A DNA stretch of 64,000 bases, taken from positions 682,001 through 746,000 of the forward strand of contig JBAJFE010000029.1 of NCBI GenBank assembly GCA_037903355.1, read 5' to 3'. This DNA comes from Trichuris trichiura. Its lineage: Eukaryota; Nematoda; Enoplea; Trichinellida; Trichuridae. The notes under the pieces were generated by a model, which had not been told where the DNA came from, ran no database searches, and saw nothing but the letters and a program-made list of their open reading frames with translations. This document shows positions 43,778-56,792 of the stretch, piece by piece. The translations under genes and the position numbers were made by a program. The number at the start of each line of letters is the position of its first letter. The stretch's first letter is position 1.

Positions 43778-46771
43778 ATGAGCTACGAAGGAGAATTAGC
43801 AGGAAGCGGCTTAAATGTCGCTAAACCAGCTGTTTTATACGAAGTTTGCCAAACTCCAGATGACATGAAACCGTCTTCTTCAAAATTCCTGCTGAGCTTA
43901 TGGGAAATGCTCTGCGATCAAAACTCTCAAGATGACGTTGCTTGGAGTGAAGTAAGTAAAATAGCATGACTGGTCATAAGCCTTCTTATAACCGTGCCAT
44001 TATTGCGTATTTTTTGCTAATAAGTTGCCGAGCTAATCGCCAACCCCTCTATTCCAGAGATAATAATTGTTACCTTGTCACCCGTGCTTTTTCTTCCGTT
44101 GATGAATCACCTTTGTTATGGAGAACTGCGCTTTATTGGCAAAAGTTGCTTGGCAGAGCCGAGTTGACACGCTTTTCCTTTGTTGCAGGACGGAAGTTAC
44201 TTCGTAATTACGAATGCAAGACGCTTCTCCGAAAAAGTATTGCCAGTCTACTTCAAGCACAACAATTTAACAAGCTTCACACGACAGTTGTACAATTGTA
44301 AGATCTTCAGAAATTACTCATGAAGCATGCATTAGTTTTTAGTTCGCGTAGGGAAAATGCTTAAACTCGTAAAGCGTAAAATACGCTTCTCTTACAGTTA
44401 AGGTTTCCAACAGTTTAGACGGAGCCTTTTATAATGTATTGAAAATTTTAGAATAAGTATGCTACAGCTATATGTAAATTCCGCAATAATGTATACCTTG
44501 GCAGTGTATATTTAAAAGATAAGAAGTTGCGCAAATTTTTGAATGAAATATATGTGTTTTCCTTATCTATGTACGACAGATCTTTCTCATCATGGCGGGA
44601 AAAATCTGTCTTAAATATGCAATATATTTATATAGTTTCTTTCATCCCTGTGCTGCCAATAGTATACACAGGAAAAGCCTACTTTACAAGTAGGGTAACA
44701 GTAGCTATAGAATACCTAAGTGGAGTAGTGCATTAGGCAGGTTTAGTAAGTCGTTAGTCACTAATATGACTTTAATAGTGTTTTAAAATTCGGTTTGAGT
44801 TTGTTTCTGCTGCCTTAATTTAAATATTCAAAAATTCCGTTAGATTGAGTTGAAGTGGAAAAAACTGACTGAAACGTAATAGACACCATAAGATTTTTGA
44901 ACGATGCAGTGATACAAATACAAAAAGATTGCGGATAAAATTGTTTGAAAGTCAAGAGAGTTTTTTATGACTAACTTCAGCATGTTTCAGACGGTTTTAG
45001 CAGAATATCTGCACTAATGAAGCCTGATTTTTTGCGTATGCTTGGAAGGCGAACGCATGCTAAAACAGAATTTCTGGCGTTTAAGCATCCTAACTTCCAT
45101 CGCGACCATCCTGAATTTTTAACCAACGTAAGAAAGAGACAACAACGTCCTGAGGGGCTGTCAGTATGGCAAACGGTTTTTCAAATCAATGCTAAATTGG
45201 ATAGTATCTGTGATCGACTGAACGACTTTGGTCGTAGACTTAATCTACTGGAAGCTAAGCAGGATGCCTCAGAAAAACGTTATTCAGGACTGTGGAAGAT
45301 CTTCAACTATGCTATGAGTACAGCGCTGATGTCTCGTGGTGAAGGTATGGCGAATAAACAGCATGCCATGTTGAAGTTTAATTCGCGGTTAAAACTGGCA
45401 CAACCCAATGAAGATATGAATCTTTCACCGTCGATGAAAAAACATAGGTTGGATGACATGCAGACAGCCACTTTAAATGGACAAACGTATTTACGTGTAC
45501 CTTCCGATGACATTCCATTGGTTAGAAGAGCATTGCTTGCTTGTCAGCCGTCTACAAAAGAGGGATCAAAATGCAGCCTCACCTATCAAATTGACCAAAA
45601 TCAGCCTCAAGAAAACTCAACGGTCAATCAAAATGGATGCAATGCTTTAGTGGTAAGAAATCCCAGATATGCTGTAGTGAATAGTAGTCTAAACATGCCT
45701 GACAACGTTTACCAACAAGCAGCAGTACCGTCGGTAATAGATGCTAATGGAAATAGTCTCCTCTGTAATGGCAATCGACCGACTGCTGAAGTGAATAACG
45801 TAAATCCCGAGAATTCTACTTCGTTTCAAAGCATCTCAGGCGAATCACATGACTTAGCTTCTCTCGGCATTTCATCGACGAGTCAAGCTGAGAGTGGCAA
45901 CGGCTTAAGCAGATGGCCAGAGGACAGCTCTTCATGCAACTTTGACTTTGGCAGTTCGGCTGATGATCCATTTATTGGTAACGTTTTCTGGAATTTATAA
46001 TTGTTTGACTAGTCTCATTTAAGGGATGACAGATTTGTTTGGCTTGCCGCTAAATATGGATGAGTTGCATACGCCAAAGTTCCCTTTAGATTTCGATAAA
46101 AACCAGGAGGCAAAAGATGCGATGTCTGAATCTTTATTTCCAGATATTAACACATCCGACGCTTCCGCAACTGACCATAACGCGGTAGGTGGTTTGTTTC
46201 ATCTTTACTGCTCATTGTATGAATTTTTTGTTTTTGGTGTTAAAAAAATAGCATGTAGAATTTTCAGGTGAGCTCAAGCTTGTACTCCCACTCAGACCTG
46301 TTGAATACGCAAATTCCCGCTTCTTCTCCGTCGCAAACATTGTTCGAACAGGACGTTTTGAGTAGCGCTACTGGTACCGACGTTTGGAACGACGTAAACG
46401 CATCCGGCCTGGCTGACCCTATGTTGTCTTCGGCCAACGTCGATACAACATCAATGAATAATGCGGTTACACCTGCCAATTCCCTAAGGCAGGGTTCGAC
46501 GTCTCAAGACTACATGGCACAGACGAGTTTACCGGGTTTAAACGGCCAAGGACCTGGTAATTATTTAATGTTTTGTGCTACTTTACCGTAATGTATTGTT
46601 CGTTTAGCCTTTGATCTGAAGGAGAGTGATTTGACCACCGAAGTGGCACTGGCAACTCCCGCAAACATGCGCATGGCTTCATTGGAAGCTCGGACTGAAC
46701 GGAGAATGATTGCTGCAAATCCATCTGCTGGAAAAGTGTTTCGGTTGTCGATTAAGCCTGCTAAGAAGTAG
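43778..46771 (+). CDS. HSF1: Heat shock transcription factor, 6 exons
   Basis: HSF trimerises on stress and activates chaperone genes through nGAAn elements. Exons are about 43778-43951, 44189-44297, 44991-45977, 46024-46184, 46268-46556 and 46608-46771, giving about 627 residues. The winged-helix DNA-binding domain is near residues 12-130: KFLLSLWEMLCDQ, VLPVYFKHNNLTSFTRQLYNYGF, then HPNFHRDHPEFLTNVRKR. The segment between YGF and HPNF is about seven residues longer than in human HSF1. A heptad-repeat trimerisation region follows (FQINAKLDSICDRLNDFGRRLNLLE). The C-terminal half is Ser, Asn, Thr and acid rich, as in activation domains, and ends RLSIKPAKK. The HSF1 symbol is by analogy with the single invertebrate gene. 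Confidence 0.92.
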
Positions 46772-47031
46772 TGTGATCGTATTGCCGAAATTATTGGGGT
46801 CTTTCAAAGAGCACTAAAGGCTGATCAGCTGGCTTCGATTTAATCTGCTCGGTTGTTCTATTTTTTGTATTTGTATGTTGCCGCTTAAAATGCGGTAGAT
46901 AAATCTGTCTTGGAAATTGTTTTCCTAACTTAAGGTCTTTTCAAGGCTGGGCGCACAGTAAAACCGTCAGCTACCTGTCACAATGGAAGCGTTGGCTGTT
47001 CGACCGCAAATGCAACATGCTTTTTCATATT

Positions 47032-47214
47032 CTAAGAAGCTGCCATTATCTTCTTGCAAGGAAGATATCCGTCCATAAACGCATTAGCCTTTCTGACTGT
47101 GATTGTTAAAGACGAGCTATTTGTTTGCCCTGTAACCACTGTTAAACGCACCCACCAGCAGTGAACCACAAGCAGAATAAATGCGAATGACTGAATTGCT
47201 CGAATATTCTCCAT
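47032..47214 (-). CDS. Possible small secreted peptide or first exon
   Basis: A 60-codon minus-strand frame starts MENIRAIQSFAFILLVVHCWW, a good signal-peptide-like segment, then SSSLTITVRKANAF. It lies 260 bp after the HSF stop on the opposite strand. It may be chance, or a first exon whose partners I cannot place. Confidence 0.2.
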   Translation of the reverse strand: MENIRAIQSFAFILLVVHCWWVRLTVVTGQTNSSSLTITVRKANAFMDGYLPCKKIMAAS

Positions 47215-47868
47215 TGTGGACTTTGATAATGACGTAAATAAGCTGTCACAAAGTTGTCAGATTAAGAGCAACCTGTAAGCTTTTTTCTACGCGGACGATC
47301 CCTCATACTGAATAAGGTAATTCTGTTACATTTGTGCATGAGTAGTGCTCGCCCTGCAATATCTACCTCAAAACTTAAAGTTTGGGGTTAGGAACCTAAA
47401 AATTAATTCAGTATAGTGACTTAAGACGCGTGCATCCTTTTGGGGGGCGGGTAATTTTGAGTTGATGTCAAAGTTCAAAGACTAGATACATAACGCTGCA
47501 TTGGCTGCGCTTATTAAAGCACTATAGTATAAAGTATCATTGAAGAACAAGATATTCCCTGAAAATTAAATTTATTTGTAAACTGCAATCAGTATTCAGC
47601 CTACAGTGTATGATAACTTCGTTTGCAAACTAAGTTTAAAAATGGGTCTTAGCGAAAAATGTTTTGTAGTAGAAAATTATAGAATTCAAATTTTTTGCAA
47701 TCTTTCAGCTTCTTTCACTCATTTACTTCCGTTAGCTAATCAGACTGAATTCGAAAATGAGAGCAACGACGGGGCGACTAAAGTGAAGACTACCTTCTAA
47801 TCATTTACATTTCGCACGGAAAAGCGATTTCCTACTGTACGTTTTTTGTCGGTGTAAGTATTGGAATC
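47215..47868. other. Intergenic, no gene seen
   Basis: 5' flank of NSRP1. The frame at 47606-47800 shows no family resemblance. Confidence 0.4.
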
Positions 47869-50800
47869 ATGACGGAAGGACACTCGAGGTTAGTTTGAAA
47901 AAACTTTTAATTCGAATGATACTATGTAAAAGTTTAGTTTGAACACAATACGAGTCCTTTGGTGTTGTTTTCTTCTATAAGACTATTAATGTTTACTGTT
48001 CCTCCGATGGTTTTATTAACAAACTTGATAGCACTTGTGCGAAAATTGACTATTCCTCTTACACCTTTAATAAATTGCATGTATTGTTGCTCAGGTACGG
48101 GCTCATTCTAAAACGTCCTTTGAAGAAACTGCCTCAAGTAACGAAACCGAATGTTTTCGCCGATTCTAGCGACGAGGATGAAGCAGTAAGTATTTTTGTT
48201 GTCAAATATTTCGCAGCGAACTTTAGCCTATTCATACGTGTGACCATTTTTTACTTTTGTGGTCAATATTGTGTTATTCGCAATTTATTAACTAATTAAT
48301 CCTTTTTTCTGTGTGCCCATTGTTCTTCTGTACTGTTTGGCAAAGATATGTGATGCATTGTCTTTGTATTTTAATAAATGGCGCTCATTTTGTCCGTTCG
48401 CGTCCAGCAGCACGGCGATTGTTAATACGAACTAATATTATGTCGTATTAAAGGGCATTTGCTGACTAGGAATGAATGCAAACGCGTGATTAAATTTCCA
48501 TTGACTTTCACACCCACTGAGAGTTACCGTGATTGGCAACTTGTCAGTCAAAGTCAATTTTTAATTCTTTTCCGTTATTTATTTGGCTCCTGAGTCAGCG
48601 CGCCCCTGTTTAAAATTCGGAAGCTTTGTATGAAATCCTGCATGGGCCTTAGTTATTTGCATGCTGTGTTTCCTTTAGTAACTAGAAACTTACTGAAAAA
48701 TGCTTATCAGCGAACAGGTCATTTTAAAAAATAAAGATGTAGTTGCCCATTATTTTACATATAAAAATGTAGTTCTTCGCAGAATTGTTCGAGCATAATT
48801 TGCATGTAGATGAAACAAGCAGAAGAGTATGCTCGGTGTATGCGCAGAAGTACATGAAAGTTACAAAGTAGAACCTTAAATGCTTTATTGCCTGTCGTGT
48901 TGCTTCGGTTAATTTGTTATTTTTTATTCCTTTCAAAGGTTTCTGTTTAAGCGTTCGCAATGTTTTATTTACACTGTTTATGTTGTTTGGTAAGAAATTA
49001 ATTGTTGCTTCTCGTTTATAGGTGTCTTCCAAACCCAAGAAGTCACAAATCACGACGGATACAAGAATGAGAAGTCAGGTAAGTAGTTTCGCTAACTTTT
49101 GCTTAACGGTTGTAAGACTTGTTCGATTTATACACGCAATACTTACTACCGCAAAATAAAGATCGCGTACACGTAAAAATCTGTATTAATGCAGAGGTCT
49201 TATCTTATTTGCCATTCCGTTGCACATGTCGATCGGCAAGTCACTGAGTGTGTATAACCTTTGTTATTTCCGGGAAGTGCTTCCCGTAAAGGGGTTAAAA
49301 ATAATTTGGCTCGGAAGGTACTGTAGTGTTCAAAGAGTGAATTCGATCGCCCATTTTTGTAATTGCGTGAACGTCATCTGCGCTTCTTTTGAAATGCCAG
49401 AATATAAAAAAGCTTTAAATTCTCTTTGCCTTGACGGTGGTAAGCTGACAACGCTGTTGAATTTCCACCCGTGTTATCAACAGATACTCGAATAAAACGA
49501 CTGTTGTTTCATTGAAAAAATATCTGTTCATTCCTTCAACGTAAACTTAGAAATTCTTTTACTTTCATCTTGTTGGATGCATTTTCAACCAAAATAGGCT
49601 CTTTTCATTTCTAACAACTATTGTTCCATGAGAACGCATTTTTACTTTTTGTAATCTGTATTGTCATGGACTTTGCTTAAAAGATTGAAGTTTTACATTC
49701 ATTGTCTGATACGTTGTTAATATTTTTAGTTCAGTATGCAAATCGAAAAAGCACTTGAAGAAGACCCTAACGCCTTTGCCTATGACGAAGTTTACGAAGA
49801 CATGGAGAGTAGTAAAAGCACCCGGAAAGACGATGCTAAGGAAAAGGACGGAGGAAAAGTTACTTTATTTTTTTCATTGTTCTGTTTAACTGATAGTCTT
49901 TATATAGCCAAAATATATAAGTGCTCTCTTGAAAGCCGCTAGGAAACGTCAGGTAGAGTACGAAGCTCGAGAAGAAAGAAAGCAACAGCGAGAAAGAGAA
50001 AAGGAAGGAAATGAGTTTGCCGAGAAAGAGGTAGCAATATGTGACATTTATATGCATCAGCAATTCATGTCTTGTTGCAGGTATTTGTGACAGGTGCTTA
50101 CCGGCGTAAGCTAGAAGAGCTGGAAGAGCACAATAAGGCGGTGGAACGAATGGATCGCATTAATGGTTTGTCGCTTTACGTTCTGTATGTCCAATAATTT
50201 CTTTGTTCTTTAAAGAAATGATGGACGTGTCAAAACAGAAAGATTTGTCTGGTTTCTACCGTCACTTTTTGAACGATGTCGCCGAAACAGCAAATGTATC
50301 TAAAGATAGCGAGTATGACCTTTTTCACCTTTCATTTGCTACAACTCCTAAACGCGTTGTAGAATTGAAGCTAGCGAAAGTGTTGTACCCAAAGAACCTG
50401 TTACTAACAAGGAAAGTAAAATGAAAAAAAAGTATCGTAGACGTAGGCCATCGTCCGGTTCCAGCGATGAATCAGAACCGCGACACTCTGGTCGAGAGCA
50501 AAGTTCAAGTCAGTCACAAAGCGAAGATGACGAAGTGAACTTGCATGATATCGTTAATGAAAGCAAAAGAGTCACTGATCAGCATAGAGCAGATAGACAC
50601 AAGCGTTTTCTCACTCCAAGTCCAACCAGATCTCCTCCAAAGAATAACACTTCCGAAACACGATACCGTAATGCTTTAGTGGAAAGAAGATCATTTAAAT
50701 CAGAAAGACGCGAGGGGCGAAGGTCGCACAAAGATATTGATGAGAGAAGACTTAATGTCGAAACAACAGAAGAGGGTAACAATGCAACTTCAAACAGCGA

Positions 50801-50969
50801 TGTTAATGTGGTCAAAGACGATATACTTGGTACGTTACCGCCTGAGGTTGTAAAGCAACAGCGACTGGAAAAGTTGCGGCGGATATTTGCCCATCGTAAC
50901 GATGCAGCTGCGATTGAAGAGTACCGGCAGAGATACTTGGAACGCAAAGCCATACGCGAAAGTGCTTGA
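47869..50969 (+). CDS. NSRP1: Nuclear speckle splicing regulator NSRP1 (CCDC55), 8 exons
   Basis: NSRP1 is a nuclear speckle protein that alters splice-site choice. Exons are about 47869-47888, 48095-48185, 49022-49078, 49730-49858, 49908-50030, 50081-50165, 50216-50312 and 50363-50969, giving about 402 residues (human 558). The start MTEGHSRYGLILKR and VFADSSDEDE match the family opening. PKYISALLKAARKR, EKEVFVTGAYRRKLEE and VSKQKDLSGFYRHFLN are the conserved core. The rest is Ser, Arg, Glu and Lys rich, and it ends RQRYLERKAIRE like the family tail RDRYLARQ. The last intron has only 50 nt and is needed to keep the frame. A first coding exon of 20 nt is plausible but short. Confidence 0.92.
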
Positions 50970-52990
50970 GAGATGTTCGCCAAGTACGTAGCGCAACCTT
51001 TGTGTTTTGGCTTTGTTCTTCATCTTTTTCTTGTTTTTATGTATCAACTTTTATACTGTTGCAATTTGTCTTATTGGCGTAAACGCAAGGCTTTTTAATG
51101 TTTTTTTAAAAAATGAATCATGAGCTGGTGTTGGTTACTTTTACTTTTGGCGGTATCTTTAATTTTTATTCATCAATAATTTTTTTTCTTGGTCAGCAGT
51201 ATAGCAAACAGATCATCTTTCTTTTAATTGCATGTATTCACGCTGTTAGATAAAAAAAATTTGAGAAAGAACTAGTGACTAATAATAATAATGGTCTTCT
51301 CCAAATGCGCTCTGCTTCAAGTTATTTAGGAAAGTTTCCAAAAGCTTTTGAACTAGAGCAGTGCACAGATTAGCTTTACTAACATTGTGCTGACTTCGTT
51401 CTTTCAGTTTGGCTAGTAAGGGTCGGAATCTGAATTTAAAGTCGATTCACGTTTATCATTCTTTATTTGTGAAACCTTCATCGAACGCTACGTTCAGTAA
51501 CTGCTGCGCTTATCACTTGCAATTTGTTAGTAATTGTTGGAGAGTTGGTATGAAAATTTCCATTGACGTCATCGAGTAGCAAAGACGAGCGCAATACGGC
51601 AAGTGTGATATTCTGCGTCCTCAGTGTAGCGATAAATAACCGTCTTGATAACCAGAGATGATGTAGCGAACTTGAACAAATCGTGAATCGTTGCATAAGG
51701 CCGTTCGTTCTAGCGGCAGCCGTTTTAAGAAGCGCAGAAATTGGCAAATCTTGCAAATAAGGACCGTGATTTCCTCGGTGAATATCCTACGTTGACTGTT
51801 TGCATAAATTAGATTACGATTGCTGACAAGTTGAGAGGGTATTAATTGCCTCTCTTCAAGCGATATTGGATTTTCGTTCAGCTTCTCAAAAGGCCAAGAG
51901 AAGCAGGGCGGTGGAAAAAATGCTGCGATGTTGGTTCGCTTAACGCTGCCTTGCTAAGCTTGTGAAACCGTTGCAAAATTCCTTCTTTCCATTTCGTAAA
52001 AATGGAATCGTTTGGCGTCTGTTCTGATGCTGTGCTGACACAGTGTGGATGACTGTTTCAAACTTCTCTGACGGGTAAAATTTAAAAAAAAGATTTCTCT
52101 ACGTTTTCTTTCAAAATTCACTAACCATTCTTAGTCCTGCAAATTTGGTTTCGCATTGTCTTAGTTTTTGTTTTGTAAGCTGAGGTGCTAAAGAGATGCA
52201 CTAGTCGTACCTTTGCATGAAACCGGCACAGAAAATAGTGCTTTTAGAAAAGGGAATTTTTGAAAACATTTTTGCAACTGCGTATTTCGTCTTACTTGCA
52301 CAGCTATCCAGTTAGTAATTTTTTTCTGTCCGGTTCTACTACATTCTTCTTTTTTAAGACCTGCGTGTTTTGATTTTTTCATTATTCTCCGTAGCAGTTG
52401 CTTTCTTAGGTACAATAATGTTATTTAATTTTTATGCTTCCATAGTTCAAGGTGAGAACACATATTTCACCGGTAGCATAAAGCAACTGCGGAAACGATT
52501 TATAATTCGTAGACTCTTGTATTAGGTTGTTTCCTTTGTGCGTCAGTTCAAGCTGTTTCAATTAAAAATAGTTTCAACTACTCAACCACTGTGCGTTATT
52601 GATTTTTGGCGACTTTGAATGATTGTAAATGAGAAGGGAAAATGAAGGCTGCTATTTTAGGGATCAACGGAGATTGCAATTTCAAGTACCTCCCGTTCAT
52701 TCTGTCTCATTTTTTCTCCTTCACTCTTAACGTGGACATTACGGAATTTGTTTTTTCACTCCTCATCGTAAGTTCTGAACATTTGGTTCAGGGAGCGTAA
52801 GCGTTCCACGTCTGCGTTTCCGCATTGAAGCTGAGGTGGTTTGTAAGCTAAAATTAAGATTGAGTTGGGAACATTAAATTGAACGTGCTGACTGCCGAAC
52901 CAAGTTGCTTCATTGGAATCTTAATTGTGTGCTTAAACATGCTGTCTTCAACCCTTGAATAATTCTCGAAATTGCGTTGACAAAATATAG
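50970..52990. other. Intergenic, no gene supported
   Basis: 2 kb after NSRP1. A minus-strand frame at 51478-51756 and a plus-strand frame from ATG 52642 ending in a good donor (GTAAGT near 52768) are possible exons, but no phase-compatible partner was found. Confidence 0.4.
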
Positions 52991-53298
52991 GCAATAAGAA
53001 ATGTTCCTTGAACGTTTCTTCATCAGTGCTTGAAGCTACTTATGACTTGACTTCCTGTGGGAATCCTATTAAGTTTATGTCTCATTCGAACATGGAGACG
53101 GCTTTGCAGGTTTATGAATGCTTTACTTTACGCGGCAATGGTGGTCATTCTCTTTGGGGCTTCACTGTTGCTGTAATGAAAATTTTGATATCCAATCTCG
53201 AACACGTCCGCAACGATCCATGGGGATTTGTTGTTTTGCCGAACGATCTGCCAGAGCTGAATTTGCCCTTTTACTTTAGCCGCGAGGTGCACCCGTGA
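52991..53298 (+). CDS. Possible terminal exon of an orphan protein
   Basis: An acceptor (ATATAG) at 52990 opens a 101-codon frame to a stop at 53298. The content is protein-like, with KKCSLNVSSSVLEATYDL, VYECFTLRGNGGHSLWG and VRNDPWGFVVLPNDLPELN, and includes three cysteines and N-glycosylation sites. The first exon is not identified. The upstream frame at 52642-52767 is phase 0 and does not fit the phase 2 entry needed. Confidence 0.28.
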
Positions 53299-54444
53299 GA
53301 TTTTTTTACCTATTCTTCTTAGTGTTCATTGATGATGAAATGAAAGCAGTGTTAGGACTATTGATTAGCTGAATAAGGAAAAAGCGCTTGAATTAAGTAA
53401 CATCTTGTGGCATTAGTGATTTACCAGAGTCAATTGGACTGTAGAAAACAGTGTGTTCCGATTAAAAGATGGAGAAAAAAATTCTCTTGGAAAATTGGGC
53501 AGTCAAGTCGTATTGTCATACTTCTTGACGCGCAGTTGCTCCGCGTGCTTGAGAAAAGTGAACGAATTTCCATTTCTGAACGAAAGTTGATGGTATTGTT
53601 GATATTCTTTAGGGTTACTTGATTTTTCTGTTCGACAATTTGGGAGGTGTCATATATTTGTCTTTCCAAAGCAACTACCGTTGCTTGAGGAATGATTGAA
53701 AAGTCATACATTATCAATCATCGCGAATTTAAAGTTTATGTTGACGAAGAATTTGTTAAGATCCGAAGAATGCATGACTGCACACAGCCAAGCTTTCAGA
53801 ACAGGCCTATGAGTTGTCGCTTCGCAGTTCGGCATCACAATCGTAACTGACAGCAACGAAATCATAACCTTATTGGATAGCTGAAGAAATAGTAAGAAAT
53901 GAACAGGGTAATATTGGAGAAATTCCGCAACGCGTTCGATTGACATTTACCAAGCATAGTTACATGAAAAATCGAAACTTTGTCATTAATAGCGGTCTAA
54001 TTACAGCTCAGTGCTGTGCAAATTGAATTCCCAACACGATTTAAATCTTGTTGTTGGATTAGGAGCAATGCGATAATCCATAATGACCTCTTGCACGCTC
54101 AGTGCCTTATTAGCGACACCACTGTTCACCTGTTCGCTCTTACCGCCATTTGCTTCTCGATGGAAAGTGATCATCGTCTTTACTGCTTGACCGCCTCTTC
54201 GCAGTAAGAAGTGCTCTTCGCTCGAGTACACAGACTTTTATTTCCACACACTCTGCATCCCTTACTTGATATGAACGCAACGGTTGTTTCACATAAAAAG
54301 CGTTTGATAAATGTTATTATGGTTTGTTATTTTGTCTTTTATTTTCTAATTTAGCGCCTACTTTTAGTGAGACGGAATAAACGCACAGCTGCTACGTTGC
54401 AAAATTGGAGACTGCACCGACCGTCTCATTTTGATTAACGCTAA
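53299..54444. other. Intergenic, no gene seen
   Basis: 5' flank of the UNC-93 gene. Open frames at 53407-53622, 53704-53946 and 54001-54231 overlap each other on both strands and show no family resemblance. Confidence 0.45.
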
Positions 54445-56218
54445 ATGTTGCCGCGCGACTTGCAGAAGAGAGTGAAGAATATTGCACCCAAGGCTAGGAT
54501 AATTAAAAATGTTGTAGTGCTCGGCTGCTCTTCTATGTTTTATTGTGGTTGTATTATGCCGTTGCGCACATATCTAAGTCTCAGTCCGGATTGTGGAAAT
54601 GTAGCTTCAATTGCCTTAAGTCTTCTCTACGTGGTTAGTGCATCCTCATCTCTCCTTTACGGCACTTTTGTGGCTCGTCAGTTAACGCACAAAGTGACAT
54701 TATTGTTGACGTATGTTCCATTTATGCTGTTTATTCCCGGAGTAATTTATTACAAGCATTACGTATTGTTGCCAGCAGCAATTGTCATTGGCCTTACGCA
54801 GGGGCCGTATTTTAATGCATTATACGCATACCTGTTCAATTCAGCTGCCCGCTTCTCCTACCTATCGTTTGAAACTGTTTGTCATAGCGCCCATCGCTTT
54901 CTGTGCATATTTCATTTGCTTACCCATTGCGGCTGGGCTTGGGGTTTTCTTCTGTCAGCTGGTACGTTGCATGGCATCGAAAGTACAACTAACGAAACTC
55001 ACATGCCGTGGACACTTGCTTTGAGCGATCGCAAGGGGCGACATTATCAAGAAGGTTCAAAAAATGTTGCGAACCAGATAACATGGTCGGCTCTTGGCGC
55101 CGTAAATCCTTGGTACGCTTTTTCTCTTTATTTTGGTTGGATAGGCCTGTCCGTACTGCTAACGCTACTCCTTCTCGACCGACTTCAAGTGCACTTCTAT
55201 GCTAACAAAGAAAAAGCATCCGCCAGAGAACTGCTGTTGGCCAATGTTCATTTAATAGGCAATGCACGCCTAAAGCGCCTTATTCCGTTGTTTATTTGCA
55301 TTGGCATCAATGAAGTATTCGTTGTTGCTGATGTCATGCAGGTAAGACAGGCAGTTTTTTATTTTTTAACATTTTTTGTCTTTACTGACTTTTCAAATTT
55401 TATTTGCTTTCATAACATTGTTTACGACGTCGAGTTGTCCAAGCATAGCTAAAGGGTGAAACGTATTTGCAAAAAAGAAAGTTGAAATTAATAGACCTTT
55501 TGTGTCTAACCAAGTAGAGAATTTTATAAAGCTTCGAGGAGTAGAGGTGGCTTTTAGCAGATTTAGAGGTTTTTCCTGATTAGCATTTGATTTCTAAAGC
55601 TAATCTAATTTCGGATAGAGCAGTTAGATTTGTTATTTTTAGGCATACGTCGCTTGCGTCTCTCCTCAATCTACTGTGGGATATGTTTTGTTCTGCTACA
55701 GCCTGACCAACTTGTTTATGAGTGCCTTTATACACACTGCTGCCTTCCATGTCTCTAGAATGACGTTCCTCTGGGTCGGTTTCATCACACAAGCGGGAAT
55801 TCTCCTCGTCATGTGGTTGTGGGTACCCTCCAAAGATGATCAAGCAGTTTTTTACGTTATAGTTATGACGTGGGGTTTCAGCCACAGAATATGGCGTACA
55901 TTCGGCGAAAGTAATTTTCAAAAATTGCTCTTTGACTACTGTGGCATTTAATCACTTTTAGGAATGGTATACGAAGCATTTCCGGATAATTGGGATTCAT
56001 CGTTTACAATTTATCACGTAGGCTGCACTGTTGGCATGAGCATTGGTTTTTTGATGAAGCCGTTCGGAAAGACGGAATACAAGATCTACACCGTCGGTTT
56101 TGTCTTGATTGTATCAATGATGACGATTGTCCTGTCGGAGCCAAACAAACTGAAACAGCGAAAGCAGTTGGGCATATCCGTTTTGGATTCTAGAATTGCT
56201 ACAAAACATTTTACATGA
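54445..56218 (+). CDS. UNC-93 family membrane protein, 3 exons
   Basis: UNC-93 proteins are multi-pass relatives of the major facilitator family. In C. elegans UNC-93 regulates a two-pore potassium channel, and in vertebrates UNC93B1 traffics Toll-like receptors. Exons are 54445-55341, 55643-55910 and 55962-56218, giving about 473 residues, close to UNC93A (457). About ten or more hydrophobic segments are visible. The opening NVVVLGCSSMFYCGCIMPL and LSLLYVVSASSSLLYG fit the first two helices, the loop with NPWYAF precedes the long central segment, and TVGYVLFCYSLTNLF begins the second half. An extracellular N-x-T site (STTNETH) lies near residue 180. Which UNC-93 branch it belongs to is not decided. 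Confidence 0.85.
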
Positions 56219-56575
56219 GCAATTAAAGCGCAAAATCTTGTTTAAAATTTCCATGCGCCACACCTCTTCTAAGTTATTGCATTGCAGCATGAAAGATAAC
56301 CGCACTCATCTGTTGTGCACATATCCTTTGCAATACAAGATGTAAACGATCATCTGAGCGGCAAACTTCAATGCGGTTGCACTGAACCAAAGAAACTGCC
56401 GCGGGATATACTTCAGCGAACTCTTAACGCTCAAACAGGTTGAATAAAGGCAGATCTAATGGCCAAGCGATTTTGAAATGGCATTACTTATTTCTACCAG
56501 TGTTTTGCCTTTGGTACCACTAGCTGTATTAGTATTGCTGTCGTATATAGTTATGAAGATGATATCTCATATTTG
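56219..56575. other. Intergenic, 3' flank of UNC-93 gene
   Basis: Contains an AATAAAG about 225 nt after the stop. Nothing else seen before the transposon boundary. Confidence 0.4.
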
Positions 56576-56792
56576 ATGTTCTGATTCACGGGTTTGGCCT
56601 GTTGGATGTATCTGTAAGTAAACTGCAAAGTGCCCTACCAACGAATGGATGAGCAAATTGTTAGAGAAATTACAGAACAAATCGAATACCGTACGTTTCG
56701 GAACTGCTCTTGTTCCGTCGTCAGCAGTGTTGGGGAGAAGGTGTTTATTCGGTAAGGGGTTTATATAGCACATGGGGACAATGGGTGTTTGA
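56576..56792 (-). repeat. PLE-C left terminal repeat
   Basis: Reverse complement of 63794-64000. It holds a minus-strand TATATAA (near 56765) and a hammerhead motif. Confidence 0.85.
56687..56730 (-). ncRNA. Hammerhead ribozyme motif, PLE-C left arm (intact)
   Basis: Minus strand: stem I ACTG, CTGACGA, C, stem II GGAAC/GTTCC, GAAA, CGTA (stem III C-G plus A-U, triplet GUA), stem I CGGT. Identical to the right-arm copy. Confidence 0.7.

Noticed and set aside
51478..51756. Minus-strand 92-codon frame
   Set aside because: Ser, Leu, Thr-rich composition without domain, start context or splice partner. Probably chance.
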